A DNA stretch of 64,000 nucleotides from Streptomyces tsukubensis (GCF_003932715.1 NZ_CP020700.1:4114501-4178500), one strand, 5' to 3'; counted from the first letter of the stretch, positions 23,088 through 32,863 are shown. The notes: generated from the sequence alone by a model not told the origin. Translations and numbers: made by a program.

Positions 23088-26000
23088 TCAGGGCCGCCCG
23101 GCCGCCGCCCGTACGATCGCCTCCTCCAGCGACGCGAGCCGCTCCACCAGCCCGCCGTACGGATCCCGCTCCGCATCCCGGGCCCGCGCGTACGCCTCCT
23201 GCACCGCGGCCCAGCGCACCGCCCCCGCCTCGTCGAGCGTCCCGCGCAGCGCCGCCAGCTTCAGCAGGTTCGCCTCGGTGTCCCCGGGCAGCGCCTGCGC
23301 CTCCGCCGTGTAGTGGTCCGTGACCACCGCCGCGACCTCCGCCTCCGTCATCGCCGGGCTGAGCCGCTGCACGATCCGGTTCATATTGCGGTACGAACCC
23401 TGGAGCCGGAACGGCGGTTCGGTACGGGCCGCCTCCGACACCCCCGCGGACGCGATGTACGCCGAGTTGACCGAGAGGACCGTCTCCCGGGCCGCCAGCA
23501 CCTGCCGCAGCACCCCGAGGATCCGCTCCAGTTCCCCCGCGGCGTACGGATGGAGCAGCCCGTCGCGGCGGGCCACCGGGTCCCCGGCCGCGAGCCGTAC
23601 CAGCAGCTCCACGTCCGACCGCTCCCGCCCGGCCAGCGCCGCCAGTTCGGGGTGCGAGGTCAGCGCGTTCTCCACGAAGCTCAGCCGGAACGCCTCCTCC
23701 TTCCCGCTCAGTACGTCTCCGAGGTTCCACACGTCGGCCCGGTTGGCCAGCATGTCCGGCAGCCGGAACCTCTCGCCGGATCCGGTGTACGGATTGCCCG
23801 CCATCACCACCGCGAACCGCTTGCCCCGCAGATCCCGCCCGCCGAGGGTGCGGCTCGCATCGCACAGCGGCAGGAACTTCTGGAGCAGTTCGGGCGAGGT
23901 GTGCTGGATGTCGTCCACGTACAGCAGCACGTTGTTGCCCGCCGCGACCGCGAAGGCGATCTTCTCCAGCTCGGCGCGGGCCGCCGCGTCCGGCGCCTGC
24001 TCCGGGTCGAGGGAGACCGTGCCGTGCCCCAGCGCCGGACCGTCGACCTTGACCAGCAGCAGCCCGAGGCGCTCCGCGACGTACTCGACGAGCGTGGTCT
24101 TGCCGTAGCCGGGCGGCGACAGCAGCAGCAACAGGCCGCCGCTGTCGGTCCGTTTGGCGTCGCCCGCCGCGCCGAGCTGCCGGGCCAGGCTGTCGCCGAC
24201 GAGCGGCAGATACACCTCGTCGACGAGCCGGTTGCGGACGAACGCGGACATCACCCGCGGCCGGTACTCGGCCAGCCGCAGCCGGGCCCGTTCGGCGTCC
24301 ACGAGCCGGGACCGCAGGGCGCGGTAGGCGCGGAATCCGGGCACGTCCCGGCCGGCGAACACGGTGGTACGGGAGAGGAACTCGTCCAGCCCGAGGTCCA
24401 GCGCGCCCCCGCTGATCCGGGGGTGGTTGCCGAGCAGGCCGTCGACGGTCACGGCGGCGGGGCCTTCGGCGTCGTAGCGGTCGAGGTCCGGATACAGCTC
24501 CAGGGCCACGGCTTCGGCGAGCACCCCGGGCGGTACGTCGCGCCCGGTGGAGCGGGCGTAGGAGGTGAGCCAGCCTTCGGTGATCCGCCGAACCGTCCCG
24601 GGCTCATCGCCCTCGTGGCCCGTCCCGCGGTACGCCCCGTCCACGGTTTCCCGGAAGGCCGCCACCAGCGTCCGGGCCGCCGGGCCCGTCACAAAGCCGC
24701 GGCCGCCCGCCAGCTCCTCCACCAGATACCCGGCCGTCTCCTCCGCCGAATCGTTCCCCGCCGTACCGCCCGACGCGCCCTCCGACCCGGCGATCGCCTC
24801 CGCCAGCTCCTGGTGCAGCGCCCCCAGCGCCGGAGACGGCCCGAACCGCTCCCGCGCCGCCACCAGCGACACCGCCTCCCGCGTCCACCGCGCCCGGTCC
24901 GCCGCGTCCGCCCCCGCCCAGAACGCCTGGGCCCGCGCCCGCTCCCCGCCCCCGTACCGCAGCAGCCCGCACACCGCCCACAGCCCCGCCGCCGCCCGCA
25001 GCACCGCAACCGCGTCGTGGTCGTGGACCCCGCGCTCGTACCCCTCGTCGTACGCCTCCGCCACCGCCCCGGCCACCAGCTCCGCCGGATCCCCGCCCGC
25101 GACGGCCGCGGGCAGCAGCCGGGCCGCCAGATACTCCGCGCGGTAGACCTCCGGCGACTCCGACGGCAGCGACCGCCCCCAGTAGGGCCGCGCCGCCGCG
25201 AACTCCGGGCCGCCGCCGACCGGCCCCCGCCAGTCCGTGCCCGTCAGCGCGAACACCATCCCGTCGCCCTGCGGCAGCAGCGTCAGCTCCGGCTCCCGCG
25301 CGGTGACCGCGAACGCGTGCCGCCCCAGCCGGATCGTGCCCCCGCCGTCACCGAACAGCTCGCGCCGGTCCCGCAGCGCCCGTACTGCCTCCGCACGGGC
25401 CGCCTTCAGCCGCCCCTCCACCTCCTCGGCCCGCACCGGATCACCGAGTTCCCGCAGTTCGGCGGCGGTCCGCCGGATCCGGGCGACCATCGGGTCCGAA
25501 CCGAAGTACGCGTGCAGCGCATCGCTGCCGTCCAGCGCCGCCGCCCGCCGGGCCACCGCCTCCAGCACCCGGCGCGCCGACTCCGCGAGCCGCTCCGTGC
25601 GCCGCGCCCGCTCGTCGTCCAGCGACTGGCGGCGCGCCGAGAACGCCTCGTACACCTCCGTCCGCTTCCCCGCGATCTCCGCCAGGAAGCCGTCGTGGTC
25701 GGGGAAGCGGGACTCCAGGTTCTCCAGCTTCAGCAGCAGCGCGGCGAGCCGCTCGTCGCAGTCCTCCGGCGTCCCGGCCGCCGCCAGCCCGCCCGTCACC
25801 GACTGGGCGAGCAGGGCGAGTTCCGCCGCGAACTCGGCCCGCCCCTCCCGGTCCGCCAGCTCCCGGCGGCGGCCCGCGAGGGCGGCGCGGGCCCGGTTGA
25901 CCAGGGCGGAGACGGCCGCGATGCGCTCCAGGATGCCGGTGCGGACCGTGGTGTCCCCGATGTCGAGCCCCGCGACGACCTCGGTCAGTTCACCGAGACC

Positions 26001-27881
26001 GGCGGCGCGCGCGTCCAGCCCCGCCACCACCTCACCGGCCTCCGCGGCCGTCGTCAGCCCGGCGGCCCGGTCCGCCAGCGCCGTGATCTCCGCGCGGTAG
26101 CCGTCGAAGGCCTCCTCGCGGGCGAGGAACGCGATCGCCCGGCGGCCCGCCGAAGCGGTGTCCGCCGCGACGTCGTCCGCGAGCGCGTCGATCGCGCCGG
26201 TGTCCGCGTACCGCAGCTCCTTCAGCGCCAGCAGCCGGCCGCGGGCCGACCGGAGTTCGGTGATCCGCCCGATCCACTCCTCCGCCGATGCCGGGGACTC
26301 GCCGCGCACCCGCCGCACCAGCCGGGCGATCGCCGCGGCCTCCCCGGCGAGTGCCTCCGCGGCCTGCCGGGTCAGCTCTCGTACGGCCGCGAACTCCTCC
26401 ACCGCCGAGGCCGCGGTGGTCCGGATCTCCTCCAGCGGGCCGCGCAGCCCCCCGGCGTCCGCGTCGCCCAGCCACGGATGCCGGTCGGCGGTCCGCTCGC
26501 AGTCGGCGGCCAGCGCCTCGTAGAGCCCGGCCGTCGGCTCGCCCGCCGCGGCTTCCACGGCGCCGCGCGCGACGGCGAAGGCATCCGCGACCGCCCGCAC
26601 CAGGGACGCGTTCCCGATCCGGGCGAGCGGGCCGTCCGGATCCCCGGCGGGGGCGTGTTCGCCGTGTTCTTCGGAGATGTACGGGCTCCGCCAGATCTGC
26701 ACCTCGTGGGTACGGGACGGCTCCCCGCCGTCCGGCGCGGCGAGCGCCACCAGCGTGCCGTCGTCGAGCAGCGCCCAGCCCTCGCAGCCCAGCGGCGCCA
26801 CGACCTCCTTGCGGACGGTGTCGTACGGCAGCAGGACGCACCGGCCGCCGTCCGGGGCGCGGAACGCGTAGAGCACGCTGTCGCCGCCGGGGGAGCGGAC
26901 GGCCCGCTCGAAGGCGGCGTCCGGGTGCGGATCCTCGAAGGCCTTGGCGGATCCGGACCCGGCGGACCGGACATAGCCGCCGGGGAAGACGACGCCCTGG
27001 TCGTCGGGGAGCCGCCGCAGCGCGCCGCCCGCACCTTCGAGACGGGTCACCGAGCCGGTGAGGGTGTGGACGACGAGCTGCCGCACGGCGTCCTCGTTGT
27101 ACGGGCGGACCCGCAGCAGCACCAGGGGTCCGACGCGGGCCCAGGACACGTCCGCGTCCGCGAGGGCCTGGAGAGGCTCGGCGACCGGCTCGGAGAACAC
27201 GCCATCGGGGGCGGTGCTGTCGGCGGTGCCGTCGCTGGTTTTCACGGTCAGCGTGCCGCCGGTCGTCGACACGTACACGCCGCCGGTGATCCGGATCTGC
27301 GGATGGCGGCCCGGGACATGGTCGTCGCGGCCGGTCGCGGTCCAGACGATGTCGTCCGGCGGCGGCGCGGCGGCGAGATCGCGCTCCCCGCGCCCGTCGA
27401 GGAATCCGAGCGGCGAAAGGGACCAGCGCAGAACGCGTACGTCGTCGTTCTTGCCGGTGCGGAAGACGGCGAGGAGCCGGTCGTGGGTGACCAGCAGACG
27501 CGCGGGCCTGGCGCCCTGGAAGAAGCGGCAGAGAGCGGCGAACTCGGTCCGGAAGGCGGGGTCGTCGAGGAGCCCGGGGACGGCGTCCTCGGGGAGCGGG
27601 GCCAGCTCGCGGTCGTACAGCGCGAAGACATCGGCGGGTTCGGTCGTCGGGGAGAGCGCGGCGGGCGCGTCGCGGAGGAGGAGCAGCGCGCCGCCGACCG
27701 CGACGAGGTCGCGGGGCGTACCGGGTGCCGCGGTACGGAGCCGACCGGTCCCGGCGAGGGAGAGTTCGGCGCTCCCGAAGGCGGCGGTACGGGCCCGGTC
27801 GAGCGCCCCCGCCCGCTGCGCCAGCTCGTCCCCGCGGGCCCGCAGCCGGTCCCGCAGCACCTCGTAGGTCCCCGCGTCCAT
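23088..27881 (-). CDS. Large AAA ATPase, DUF3686 / 'DNA repair ATPase' type
   Basis: 1597 residues. The first part (1-400) is beta-rich with many WSLSPLG, VLLPYDTV and YISEEHG elements. The middle (about 430-1000) is helical and coiled-coil. A C-terminal AAA domain (about 1225-1500) has Walker A LLSPPGYGKTTLVEYVAE near 1250 and Walker B NNVLLYVDDIQHTSPELLQK near 1317, then VVMAGNPYTGSGERF as sensor-1. The architecture fits the family labelled 'DNA repair ATPase' (DUF3686), which often lies beside flotillin genes. Here it follows the flotillin by 187 bp with two hairpins between. The DNA-repair label is historical; I see no DNA-binding motif. Confidence 0.82.
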   Translation of the reverse strand: MDAGTYEVLRDRLRARGDELAQRAGALDRARTAAFGSAELSLAGTGRLRTAAPGTPRDLVAVGGALLLLRDAPAALSPTTEPADVFALYDRELAPLPEDAVPGLLDDPAFRTEFAALCRFFQGARPARLLVTHDRLLAVFRTGKNDDVRVLRWSLSPLGFLDGRGERDLAAAPPPDDIVWTATGRDDHVPGRHPQIRITGGVYVSTTGGTLTVKTSDGTADSTAPDGVFSEPVAEPLQALADADVSWARVGPLVLLRVRPYNEDAVRQLVVHTLTGSVTRLEGAGGALRRLPDDQGVVFPGGYVRSAGSGSAKAFEDPHPDAAFERAVRSPGGDSVLYAFRAPDGGRCVLLPYDTVRKEVVAPLGCEGWALLDDGTLVALAAPDGGEPSRTHEVQIWRSPYISEEHGEHAPAGDPDGPLARIGNASLVRAVADAFAVARGAVEAAAGEPTAGLYEALAADCERTADRHPWLGDADAGGLRGPLEEIRTTAASAVEEFAAVRELTRQAAEALAGEAAAIARLVRRVRGESPASAEEWIGRITELRSARGRLLALKELRYADTGAIDALADDVAADTASAGRRAIAFLAREEAFDGYRAEITALADRAAGLTTAAEAGEVVAGLDARAAGLGELTEVVAGLDIGDTTVRTGILERIAAVSALVNRARAALAGRRRELADREGRAEFAAELALLAQSVTGGLAAAGTPEDCDERLAALLLKLENLESRFPDHDGFLAEIAGKRTEVYEAFSARRQSLDDERARRTERLAESARRVLEAVARRAAALDGSDALHAYFGSDPMVARIRRTAAELRELGDPVRAEEVEGRLKAARAEAVRALRDRRELFGDGGGTIRLGRHAFAVTAREPELTLLPQGDGMVFALTGTDWRGPVGGGPEFAAARPYWGRSLPSESPEVYRAEYLAARLLPAAVAGGDPAELVAGAVAEAYDEGYERGVHDHDAVAVLRAAAGLWAVCGLLRYGGGERARAQAFWAGADAADRARWTREAVSLVAARERFGPSPALGALHQELAEAIAGSEGASGGTAGNDSAEETAGYLVEELAGGRGFVTGPAARTLVAAFRETVDGAYRGTGHEGDEPGTVRRITEGWLTSYARSTGRDVPPGVLAEAVALELYPDLDRYDAEGPAAVTVDGLLGNHPRISGGALDLGLDEFLSRTTVFAGRDVPGFRAYRALRSRLVDAERARLRLAEYRPRVMSAFVRNRLVDEVYLPLVGDSLARQLGAAGDAKRTDSGGLLLLLSPPGYGKTTLVEYVAERLGLLLVKVDGPALGHGTVSLDPEQAPDAAARAELEKIAFAVAAGNNVLLYVDDIQHTSPELLQKFLPLCDASRTLGGRDLRGKRFAVVMAGNPYTGSGERFRLPDMLANRADVWNLGDVLSGKEEAFRLSFVENALTSHPELAALAGRERSDVELLVRLAAGDPVARRDGLLHPYAAGELERILGVLRQVLAARETVLSVNSAYIASAGVSEAARTEPPFRLQGSYRNMNRIVQRLSPAMTEAEVAAVVTDHYTAEAQALPGDTEANLLKLAALRGTLDEAGAVRWAAVQEAYARARDAERDPYGGLVERLASLEEAIVRAAAGRP

Positions 27882-27935
27882 GGTTCTCCTCCGTGTCTTT
27901 CGTACCTCCGCGGCCCGGCGCGCCCGCGGTGGTGC

Positions 27936-28042
27936 CCGCGGCTGCCGTCCCCCGTGGCGGCAGCCGCGGAACTCTCCAGGTGGGTGGGGCCCCGGGCTCT
28001 CCGGTCGGGCCCGCGGCTGCCGCCCCCCGCGCGGCAGCCGCG
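27936..28042. repeat. Duplicated inverted repeat between flotillin and ATPase genes
   Basis: Two hairpins share the stem CGCGGCTGCC/GGCAGCCGCG: 27936-27969 and 28012-28042, 76 bp apart. They could slow or process the polycistronic transcript and lower ATPase expression relative to the flotillin. Confidence 0.7.
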
Positions 28043-28068
28043 AAACCCTCCCTGCCCGGGGCCCGGGC

Positions 28069-30111
28069 TCAGCCCGTGCCGTTCAGCCCGCTCGTCCCGC
28101 TCAGGGCGCTCGTCCCGCCCAGCCCCGCCAGGGACTTGTCCGCCAGGCCCAGCCGCCGGGCCGCGTCCAGCAGCTGCCCGAGCTGTCCCTCCGCGCCGCC
28201 GCCCGAGCGCATCAGCTGCGTCAGGAACGCCGACACCGTCAGGTTCTGCACATCGGCGGCCGACACCGACCCCAGCACCGACGCCAGGTCGTCCGGGAAG
28301 GCCCGGGAACCGTCCAGCCACGGCCCGGCGAGCTGCTGCACGGTCGACGACTTCTCCACGAACCCGTCGACGCCCTTCCCGAGCGCGATCGCGCCGACCA
28401 GCCGGTCGAAGAAGACCGACTCCCCGCCCACGATGTCGATATCGGCGTTCTCCAGCCCCACCGAGATGAGCTGCGCCTGCGCCTCCGCGACCTTCCGCTG
28501 CGTGTCGAGCCCCGCGAGCCGTACGTCCCGCTCCGCCTCCAGCCGCAGCCGGTACTCCTCGTGCCCTCGGCCCGCCTCGTCCAGCGCGGCCATCGCCGCC
28601 GCCTTCTCGGTGAGCCCGGCGGCCTCGGCCGTCAGCTTCTCGCGGACGCCGTCCGCCTCCGCCTTCAGCCGCTCGGCGAGCGCCGCCGCCTCCGCGCGGC
28701 CCGCGCGCTCGATGACATCGGCCTCCTTCTCGCGGACGGTGACCGCGGCCAGGCCCTCGGCCGCGGCCTCCGCCCGTACCCCCTCCGCCAGGCGGATCTT
28801 CGCGCGGGCGTCGAGTTCGGCGGACTTGTTGCGGGCCTCCGCGAGGGTCAGCTCCTCGGCGGCCCGGTGGACGGCGGACTGCTCGGCGGCCTCCGCGGCC
28901 TTGATGTCGCGGACCAGCTGCTCCTGCGCCGCCGCCTCCGCCGCGATGACGACCTTCTGCCGCCCCCGCTCGGCCTCCTCGACCGCGCGCAGCCGCTTGA
29001 TGGACTCCTCCTGCTCCGCGACGGTACGGTCCACGGCGACCCGCTCCCGGATCACCTCTGCGATCTCGCGGCGCTCCGCCTCGACCTCCTTCTCGGCGGA
29101 GATCCGGGTCAGCTCGGTCTCCCGCTCCCGGGCGATGACCTCCAGCAGCCGGTCCTTCTCGATGCGCTCGTTCTCGATGGCGATGACCCGCTCGCGGTTC
29201 TTCGCGGCGACGGCGACCTCACGGGTCTGGTTCTCGCGGTGGACGCCGAGCTGCTCCTCCGTCTTGAGGAACGCGGTCTGCGCGCGCAGCCGCTCCTCCT
29301 CCACCACCCGGGCCGTCTCGGCCTCCTCGCGGGCCCGCGAGGTTTCGATCTCACGGCGCTGCCGGATCTCGGCGTCGGTCTGGCGGCGCTCCAGTTCGAG
29401 GATCGCCTCGCGGGCGTCGACGTTCTGGCGGGTGATCTCCTTCTCCTCGTCGCGCAGGTACTCGTTGGTGCGGACGTGTTCGACGGCGGTCAGCTCGGTG
29501 ATCTTGCGGATGCCCTGGGCGTCGAGGATGTTGTCGCGGTCGAGCTGGGCGAGCGGGGTCTGCTCCAGATAGTCGATGGCCGCGTCTTCGAGGCTGTAGC
29601 CGTTCAGATCGGTGCCGATGACCTGGATGATCCGGTCCCGGAACTCGTCGCGCTTGGTGTAGAGGTCGGTGAAGTCGAGCTGTTTGCCGACGGTCTTCAG
29701 GGCCTCGGAGAACTTCGCGTTGAACAGTTCCTGCAGGGTGGCCTGGTCGCTGGCGCGGGCGGTGCCGATGGCCTGCGCGACCTTGATGACGTCCTCGACG
29801 GTCTTGTTGACGCGGACGAAGAACGAGATGCGGATATCGGCGCGGATGTTGTCGCCGCAGATCAGGCCGTCGCGGCCGGTGCGGGAGATCTCGATGGTCT
29901 TCACCGAGATGTCCATGGTCTCGGCCTTGTGGAGGACGGGCAGGACGACCTGGCCGGTGAAGGTGACGTCGACCTTTCTCATCTTGGAGACGATCAGGGC
30001 CTTGCCCTGTTCGACCTTGCGGAAGAGCCGGCCGAGTACGAGGACGGCGACGACGACGAGGAGGAGGACGAACGCGACGAGCAGCGCGGCGCCCAGGGTG
30101 ATGGCATCCAT
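28069..30111 (-). CDS. Flotillin/YqiK-type SPFH membrane scaffold protein
   Basis: 680 residues from the ATG at 30111. One N-terminal membrane helix (LGAALLVAFVLLLVVVAVLV), an SPFH domain (about 30-200: FTGQVVLPVLHKAETMDISV, GLICGDNIRADIRISFFVRV, ATLQELFNAKFSEALKTVGK), then a long Glu/Ala/Arg coiled coil (about 225-580) and a C-terminal domain (VFFDRLVGAIALGKGVDGFV). The protein should form oligomeric membrane platforms. Its tail ends in a TSALSGTSGLNGTG repeat. It sits between an NfeD/YqiJ-like gene and the DUF3686 ATPase, which suggests one membrane-linked complex. Confidence 0.92.
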   Translation of the reverse strand: MDAITLGAALLVAFVLLLVVVAVLVLGRLFRKVEQGKALIVSKMRKVDVTFTGQVVLPVLHKAETMDISVKTIEISRTGRDGLICGDNIRADIRISFFVRVNKTVEDVIKVAQAIGTARASDQATLQELFNAKFSEALKTVGKQLDFTDLYTKRDEFRDRIIQVIGTDLNGYSLEDAAIDYLEQTPLAQLDRDNILDAQGIRKITELTAVEHVRTNEYLRDEEKEITRQNVDAREAILELERRQTDAEIRQRREIETSRAREEAETARVVEEERLRAQTAFLKTEEQLGVHRENQTREVAVAAKNRERVIAIENERIEKDRLLEVIARERETELTRISAEKEVEAERREIAEVIRERVAVDRTVAEQEESIKRLRAVEEAERGRQKVVIAAEAAAQEQLVRDIKAAEAAEQSAVHRAAEELTLAEARNKSAELDARAKIRLAEGVRAEAAAEGLAAVTVREKEADVIERAGRAEAAALAERLKAEADGVREKLTAEAAGLTEKAAAMAALDEAGRGHEEYRLRLEAERDVRLAGLDTQRKVAEAQAQLISVGLENADIDIVGGESVFFDRLVGAIALGKGVDGFVEKSSTVQQLAGPWLDGSRAFPDDLASVLGSVSAADVQNLTVSAFLTQLMRSGGGAEGQLGQLLDAARRLGLADKSLAGLGGTSALSGTSGLNGTG

Positions 30112-30167
30112 GAGGAAATCTCCGGAGTTTCGGAGCGGAAGGCGCCCACGGGTCCCGTGCGGGGACG

Positions 30168-30728
30168 TCAGGAGGGGGCGACCCAGAAGAACTCGCCGGC
30201 GGAGTCGTACGCGTACAGCAGCGCGGAGCTGCCGGACGAGAGCGCGTACGCGTCCTCGGCGGACTGGCGGACCTGGACGACGGCGGTGGAGCCGTCCCGC
30301 GCGGTGACCTCGGCCTGGCCGAAGCCCGCGTCCACCCGTCCCGTACGGATGGTGCAGGTCAGCCCGATGAAGTCGTGGCGGGACGGCCCGGGTTCGTCGG
30401 GGAAGAGGGTGGCCAGCGGGCGGACGAGCAGGCGGGTGAGCCACCAGGAACCGCCCAGGGCGGCCACCAGGACGAGGGGCCCGAGCGCCGCGGCGAGCAG
30501 GACGGATCCGGTCAGGCTCAGAAACCAGCCCAGGGCGATGAAGAGGGAGGCCGAGACGGTCACGGGGACGCCGCCGAGCCCGAGGGCGGAGGCGTCGAGA
30601 TCGCCGTCGAAGCCGTCGTGGCCGACGGCGCCCAGCAGGACGAGCAGCCAGAAACCGAGCACGACGACGAGGGCGGAGGTGAAGAGGAGGGTGGGGAAGG
30701 CGGCGACGTTTCGCAGGAACTCGTCCAT
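30168..30728 (-). CDS. YqiJ/NfeD-like membrane protein with OB-fold
   Basis: 186 residues from the ATG at 30728, chosen for GAGGAGGG 6 nt upstream. Helices at about 10-35 (FPTLLFTSALVVVLGFWLLV) and 60-105 (VSASLFIALGWFLSLTGSVL, ALGPLVLVAALGG), then a soluble C-terminal domain (about 120-186: DFIGLTCTIRTGRVDAGFGQ, AEVTARDGSTAVVQVR) typical of the NfeD-type OB-fold that pairs with flotillins. First gene of the operon, 57 bp before the flotillin. Confidence 0.85.
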   Translation of the reverse strand: MDEFLRNVAAFPTLLFTSALVVVLGFWLLVLLGAVGHDGFDGDLDASALGLGGVPVTVSASLFIALGWFLSLTGSVLLAAALGPLVLVAALGGSWWLTRLLVRPLATLFPDEPGPSRHDFIGLTCTIRTGRVDAGFGQAEVTARDGSTAVVQVRQSAEDAYALSSGSSALLYAYDSAGEFFWVAPS

Positions 30729-30864
30729 GCCGTACCCTCCTCTCCCTTTCCTGCCCCCGGCCAACGAGACCGATCATGCTGGGGGAATGTGCCCCTCCGC
30801 ATTGCCGTCGTCCGGCAGTCTTTACGCTTCCTTAATGCCGGTGGCGCACCACGAGGGGGAAGAG

Positions 30865-31902
30865 ATGCTGGAGAGCGGATACATCCGGATACTGACCGAC
30901 GCCTGCGCGACGGGCCGCCGTCTCACCCGGGACGAGCGGGAGTCGCTGCGGGCGGGCGGTGAACGGGCGGCGGAGGCCGGTACGGGACTGCGGGAGCTGG
31001 TACGGGGGCAGCTGGCGGCGGCCGAGTCCCTGCGCACCGGGCTCCCGCGCCAGGCGGCGGACCACCTGCTCTCCATCGTCGCGGAGGCGGTGGACGTGTT
31101 CGCGGAGGGTCATGAGCGGGCCCAGCGGCTTGCCGTCCGCAGGCAGGAGGCGGCGCGCCGGGAGTTCATCGACGACCTGCTGTACGGGCGGAGCGACCTG
31201 GGCCGGCTGGCGGAGCGTGCCGAACGCTTCGGGCTGCTGCTGTCGCATGCGCATGCGGTCGCCGTGGCGGAGGGCCCGGAGCCGTACGACGACGGCTATC
31301 CGGTGACCCGCCAGGTGGAGGCGTCCCTGCTGACCCGCTTCGGCGACCGCCATCTCCTCCTCACCACGAAGGACGGGCGGCTGATCTGCATCGCCCCGGG
31401 GGACCAGCAGGACGTGCTCCGGTACTTCGCCAAGCAGGCTTACGCGGCGACGGACGGCGGCCGGGTCGCGGTCGGCCGCGCCCACCCGGGCCCGGGCGGG
31501 GTGGTCCACTCGTACGAGGAGGCCCTCAACGCACTGGACCTGGCGTCCCGCATGGACCTGGACGCGCCGGTGCTCCATGCGGCGGACCTGCTGGTCTACC
31601 CGGTCCTGACCCGCGACCGCCAGGCGATGGCGGACCTGGTCCTGTCGGTCCTGGGCCCCCTCCGCACGGCCCGCGGCGGCGCCCGCCCCCTCCTGGACAC
31701 GCTGACGGCTTACTTCGACACGGGCTGCGTGGCGGCGGAGGCGGCGCGCCGGCTGTCGCTGAGCGTGCGGGCGATGACGTACCGCCTGGACCGCATCCAC
31801 AAACTGACGGCAGCGGACCCGTCCGACCCGGTCCACCGCTACACGCTCCAGACGGCGGTCATCGGCGCGCGGCTGCTGGGCTGGCCGGAGCGGGAGCTGT
31901 AG
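30865..31902 (+). CDS. PucR/CdaR-family transcriptional regulator
   Basis: 345 residues from the ATG at 30865 after GAGGGGGA; an in-frame ATG at 30835 would add ten residues. The N-terminal helical region (RLTRDERESLRAGGERAAEA, QEAARREFIDDLLYG) leads to a GGDEF-like middle (GRVAVGRAHPGPGGVVHSYE). The C-terminal HTH_30 domain reads LLDTLTAYFDTGCVAAEAAR, RLSLSVRAMTYRLDRIHKLT. It is divergent from the flotillin operon with about 136 bp between starts, so it is a candidate regulator of that operon. Confidence 0.88.
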   Translation: MLESGYIRILTDACATGRRLTRDERESLRAGGERAAEAGTGLRELVRGQLAAAESLRTGLPRQAADHLLSIVAEAVDVFAEGHERAQRLAVRRQEAARREFIDDLLYGRSDLGRLAERAERFGLLLSHAHAVAVAEGPEPYDDGYPVTRQVEASLLTRFGDRHLLLTTKDGRLICIAPGDQQDVLRYFAKQAYAATDGGRVAVGRAHPGPGGVVHSYEEALNALDLASRMDLDAPVLHAADLLVYPVLTRDRQAMADLVLSVLGPLRTARGGARPLLDTLTAYFDTGCVAAEAARRLSLSVRAMTYRLDRIHKLTAADPSDPVHRYTLQTAVIGARLLGWPEREL

Positions 31903-31996
31903 CGACCGCCCCCGTTCGCCCGTAACAGGTTGCCACCCCTTGCCACCGAGGTTACATTTATTGCAGATGGCCCGTTCGTCGGATGGAGGTGCACCT

Positions 31997-32434
31997 ATGG
32001 CTCGCACAAGCGTCCTCGCACGCGCCACGAAGGTCGAGCCGCACGGCGCGCACCACGACGAGCTGGCCGAAGCGGGCCGGATGGCTCCGGACGATGTCGA
32101 GGTGATCCTCAGAGGACCGGGCGGTGCGGAGGTCACGCTCCCCACCGAACTGGTCCGACTCCTCATCGCCTCGGCCGGCGAGCTGGCCCGAGGCCACACG
32201 GTCATGGTGCTCGCCTCGGAGGCTCAGCTGTCCCCCGGTGAGACGGCGGAGTTGCTGGGCCTGTCCCGCCCGTTCGTGGTCCGCCTCCTGGACAGTGGGG
32301 AGATCCCCTCGACCCATCTGCCGGGCAGTACCCACCGGGTTGTCCGCCTGGCTGATGTCCTTTCCTTCCAGCAGCGCCGCGAGCGTCGAAGAGAAGGCCG
32401 GCGTCAGATCGCGGAGTTGCTGGACGAGTCCTGA
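31997..32434 (+). CDS. Excisionase-type HTH protein (orphan antitoxin-like)
   Basis: 145 residues from the ATG at 31997, GGAGG 8 nt upstream. The C-terminal part LSPGETAELLGLSRPFVVRL, LDSGEIPSTHLPGSTHRVVR, LADVLSFQQRR is a MerR/excisionase-type winged helix like that of antitoxins paired with PIN toxins. No PIN gene follows: the 140 bp after the stop hold no such frame, and the next gene is on the other strand. It may be a remnant antitoxin or a stand-alone regulator. Two TTGCCACC repeats lie just upstream (31931-31946). Confidence 0.78.
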   Translation: MARTSVLARATKVEPHGAHHDELAEAGRMAPDDVEVILRGPGGAEVTLPTELVRLLIASAGELARGHTVMVLASEAQLSPGETAELLGLSRPFVVRLLDSGEIPSTHLPGSTHRVVRLADVLSFQQRRERRREGRRQIAELLDES

Positions 32435-32572
32435 CGCCCGGCGCTGCGCGAGCCGCTCCGGCCCGACCTGGTCCGGAACACCGGCCCCGGTCGAACCGGA
32501 CGCGATCCTCGCGCTGACAGCCGACCGTGCAGGGGGCGCCCCGACCCGCTGCCGAACGGGCCGGGGTATCCC

Positions 32573-32863
32573 TCAGTCCAGCGGGTAGGTCACCGTCTCC
32601 GCCACCTGAGGGCTGTGTGCCCGGGCGGCCGCCCGGACGAGTTCCTCCGCCCGGGGATCCGACTCGTCATGAGCGTCACTGATCCACTCGCAGGAGCACG
32701 AGGCAACGAAGTACGGGATGTGCTGGTCGCGTTCGCGCCGGGGCGGGTTGGCGTATCGCACGTGCCAGATGTCCACGAAGTGCGACTCCGGGGGCGTCTC
32801 CTTCGTCCCGGCGGTGGATCTGCCGCGGCGAAGGAAGGAGCCCCAGATTCCGGATATGCCCAT
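32573..32863 (-). CDS. Small hypothetical protein with a CxC motif
   Basis: 96 residues from the ATG at 32863; a start nine codons upstream (32890) is also open. HFVDIWHVRYANPPRRERDQ, IPYFVASCSCEWISDAHD and AEELVRAAARAHSPQVAETV read as a compact soluble fold, perhaps a double-stranded-beta-type. CSCEW may bind metal. No recognised function. Confidence 0.65.
   Translation of the reverse strand: MGISGIWGSFLRRGRSTAGTKETPPESHFVDIWHVRYANPPRRERDQHIPYFVASCSCEWISDAHDESDPRAEELVRAAARAHSPQVAETVTYPLD

Noticed and set aside
23313..28469. 1718-codon rightward frame opposite the DUF3686 ATPase
   Set aside because: Longer than the real gene but Arg/Pro-rich with no domain pattern; the leftward frame has Walker A and B.
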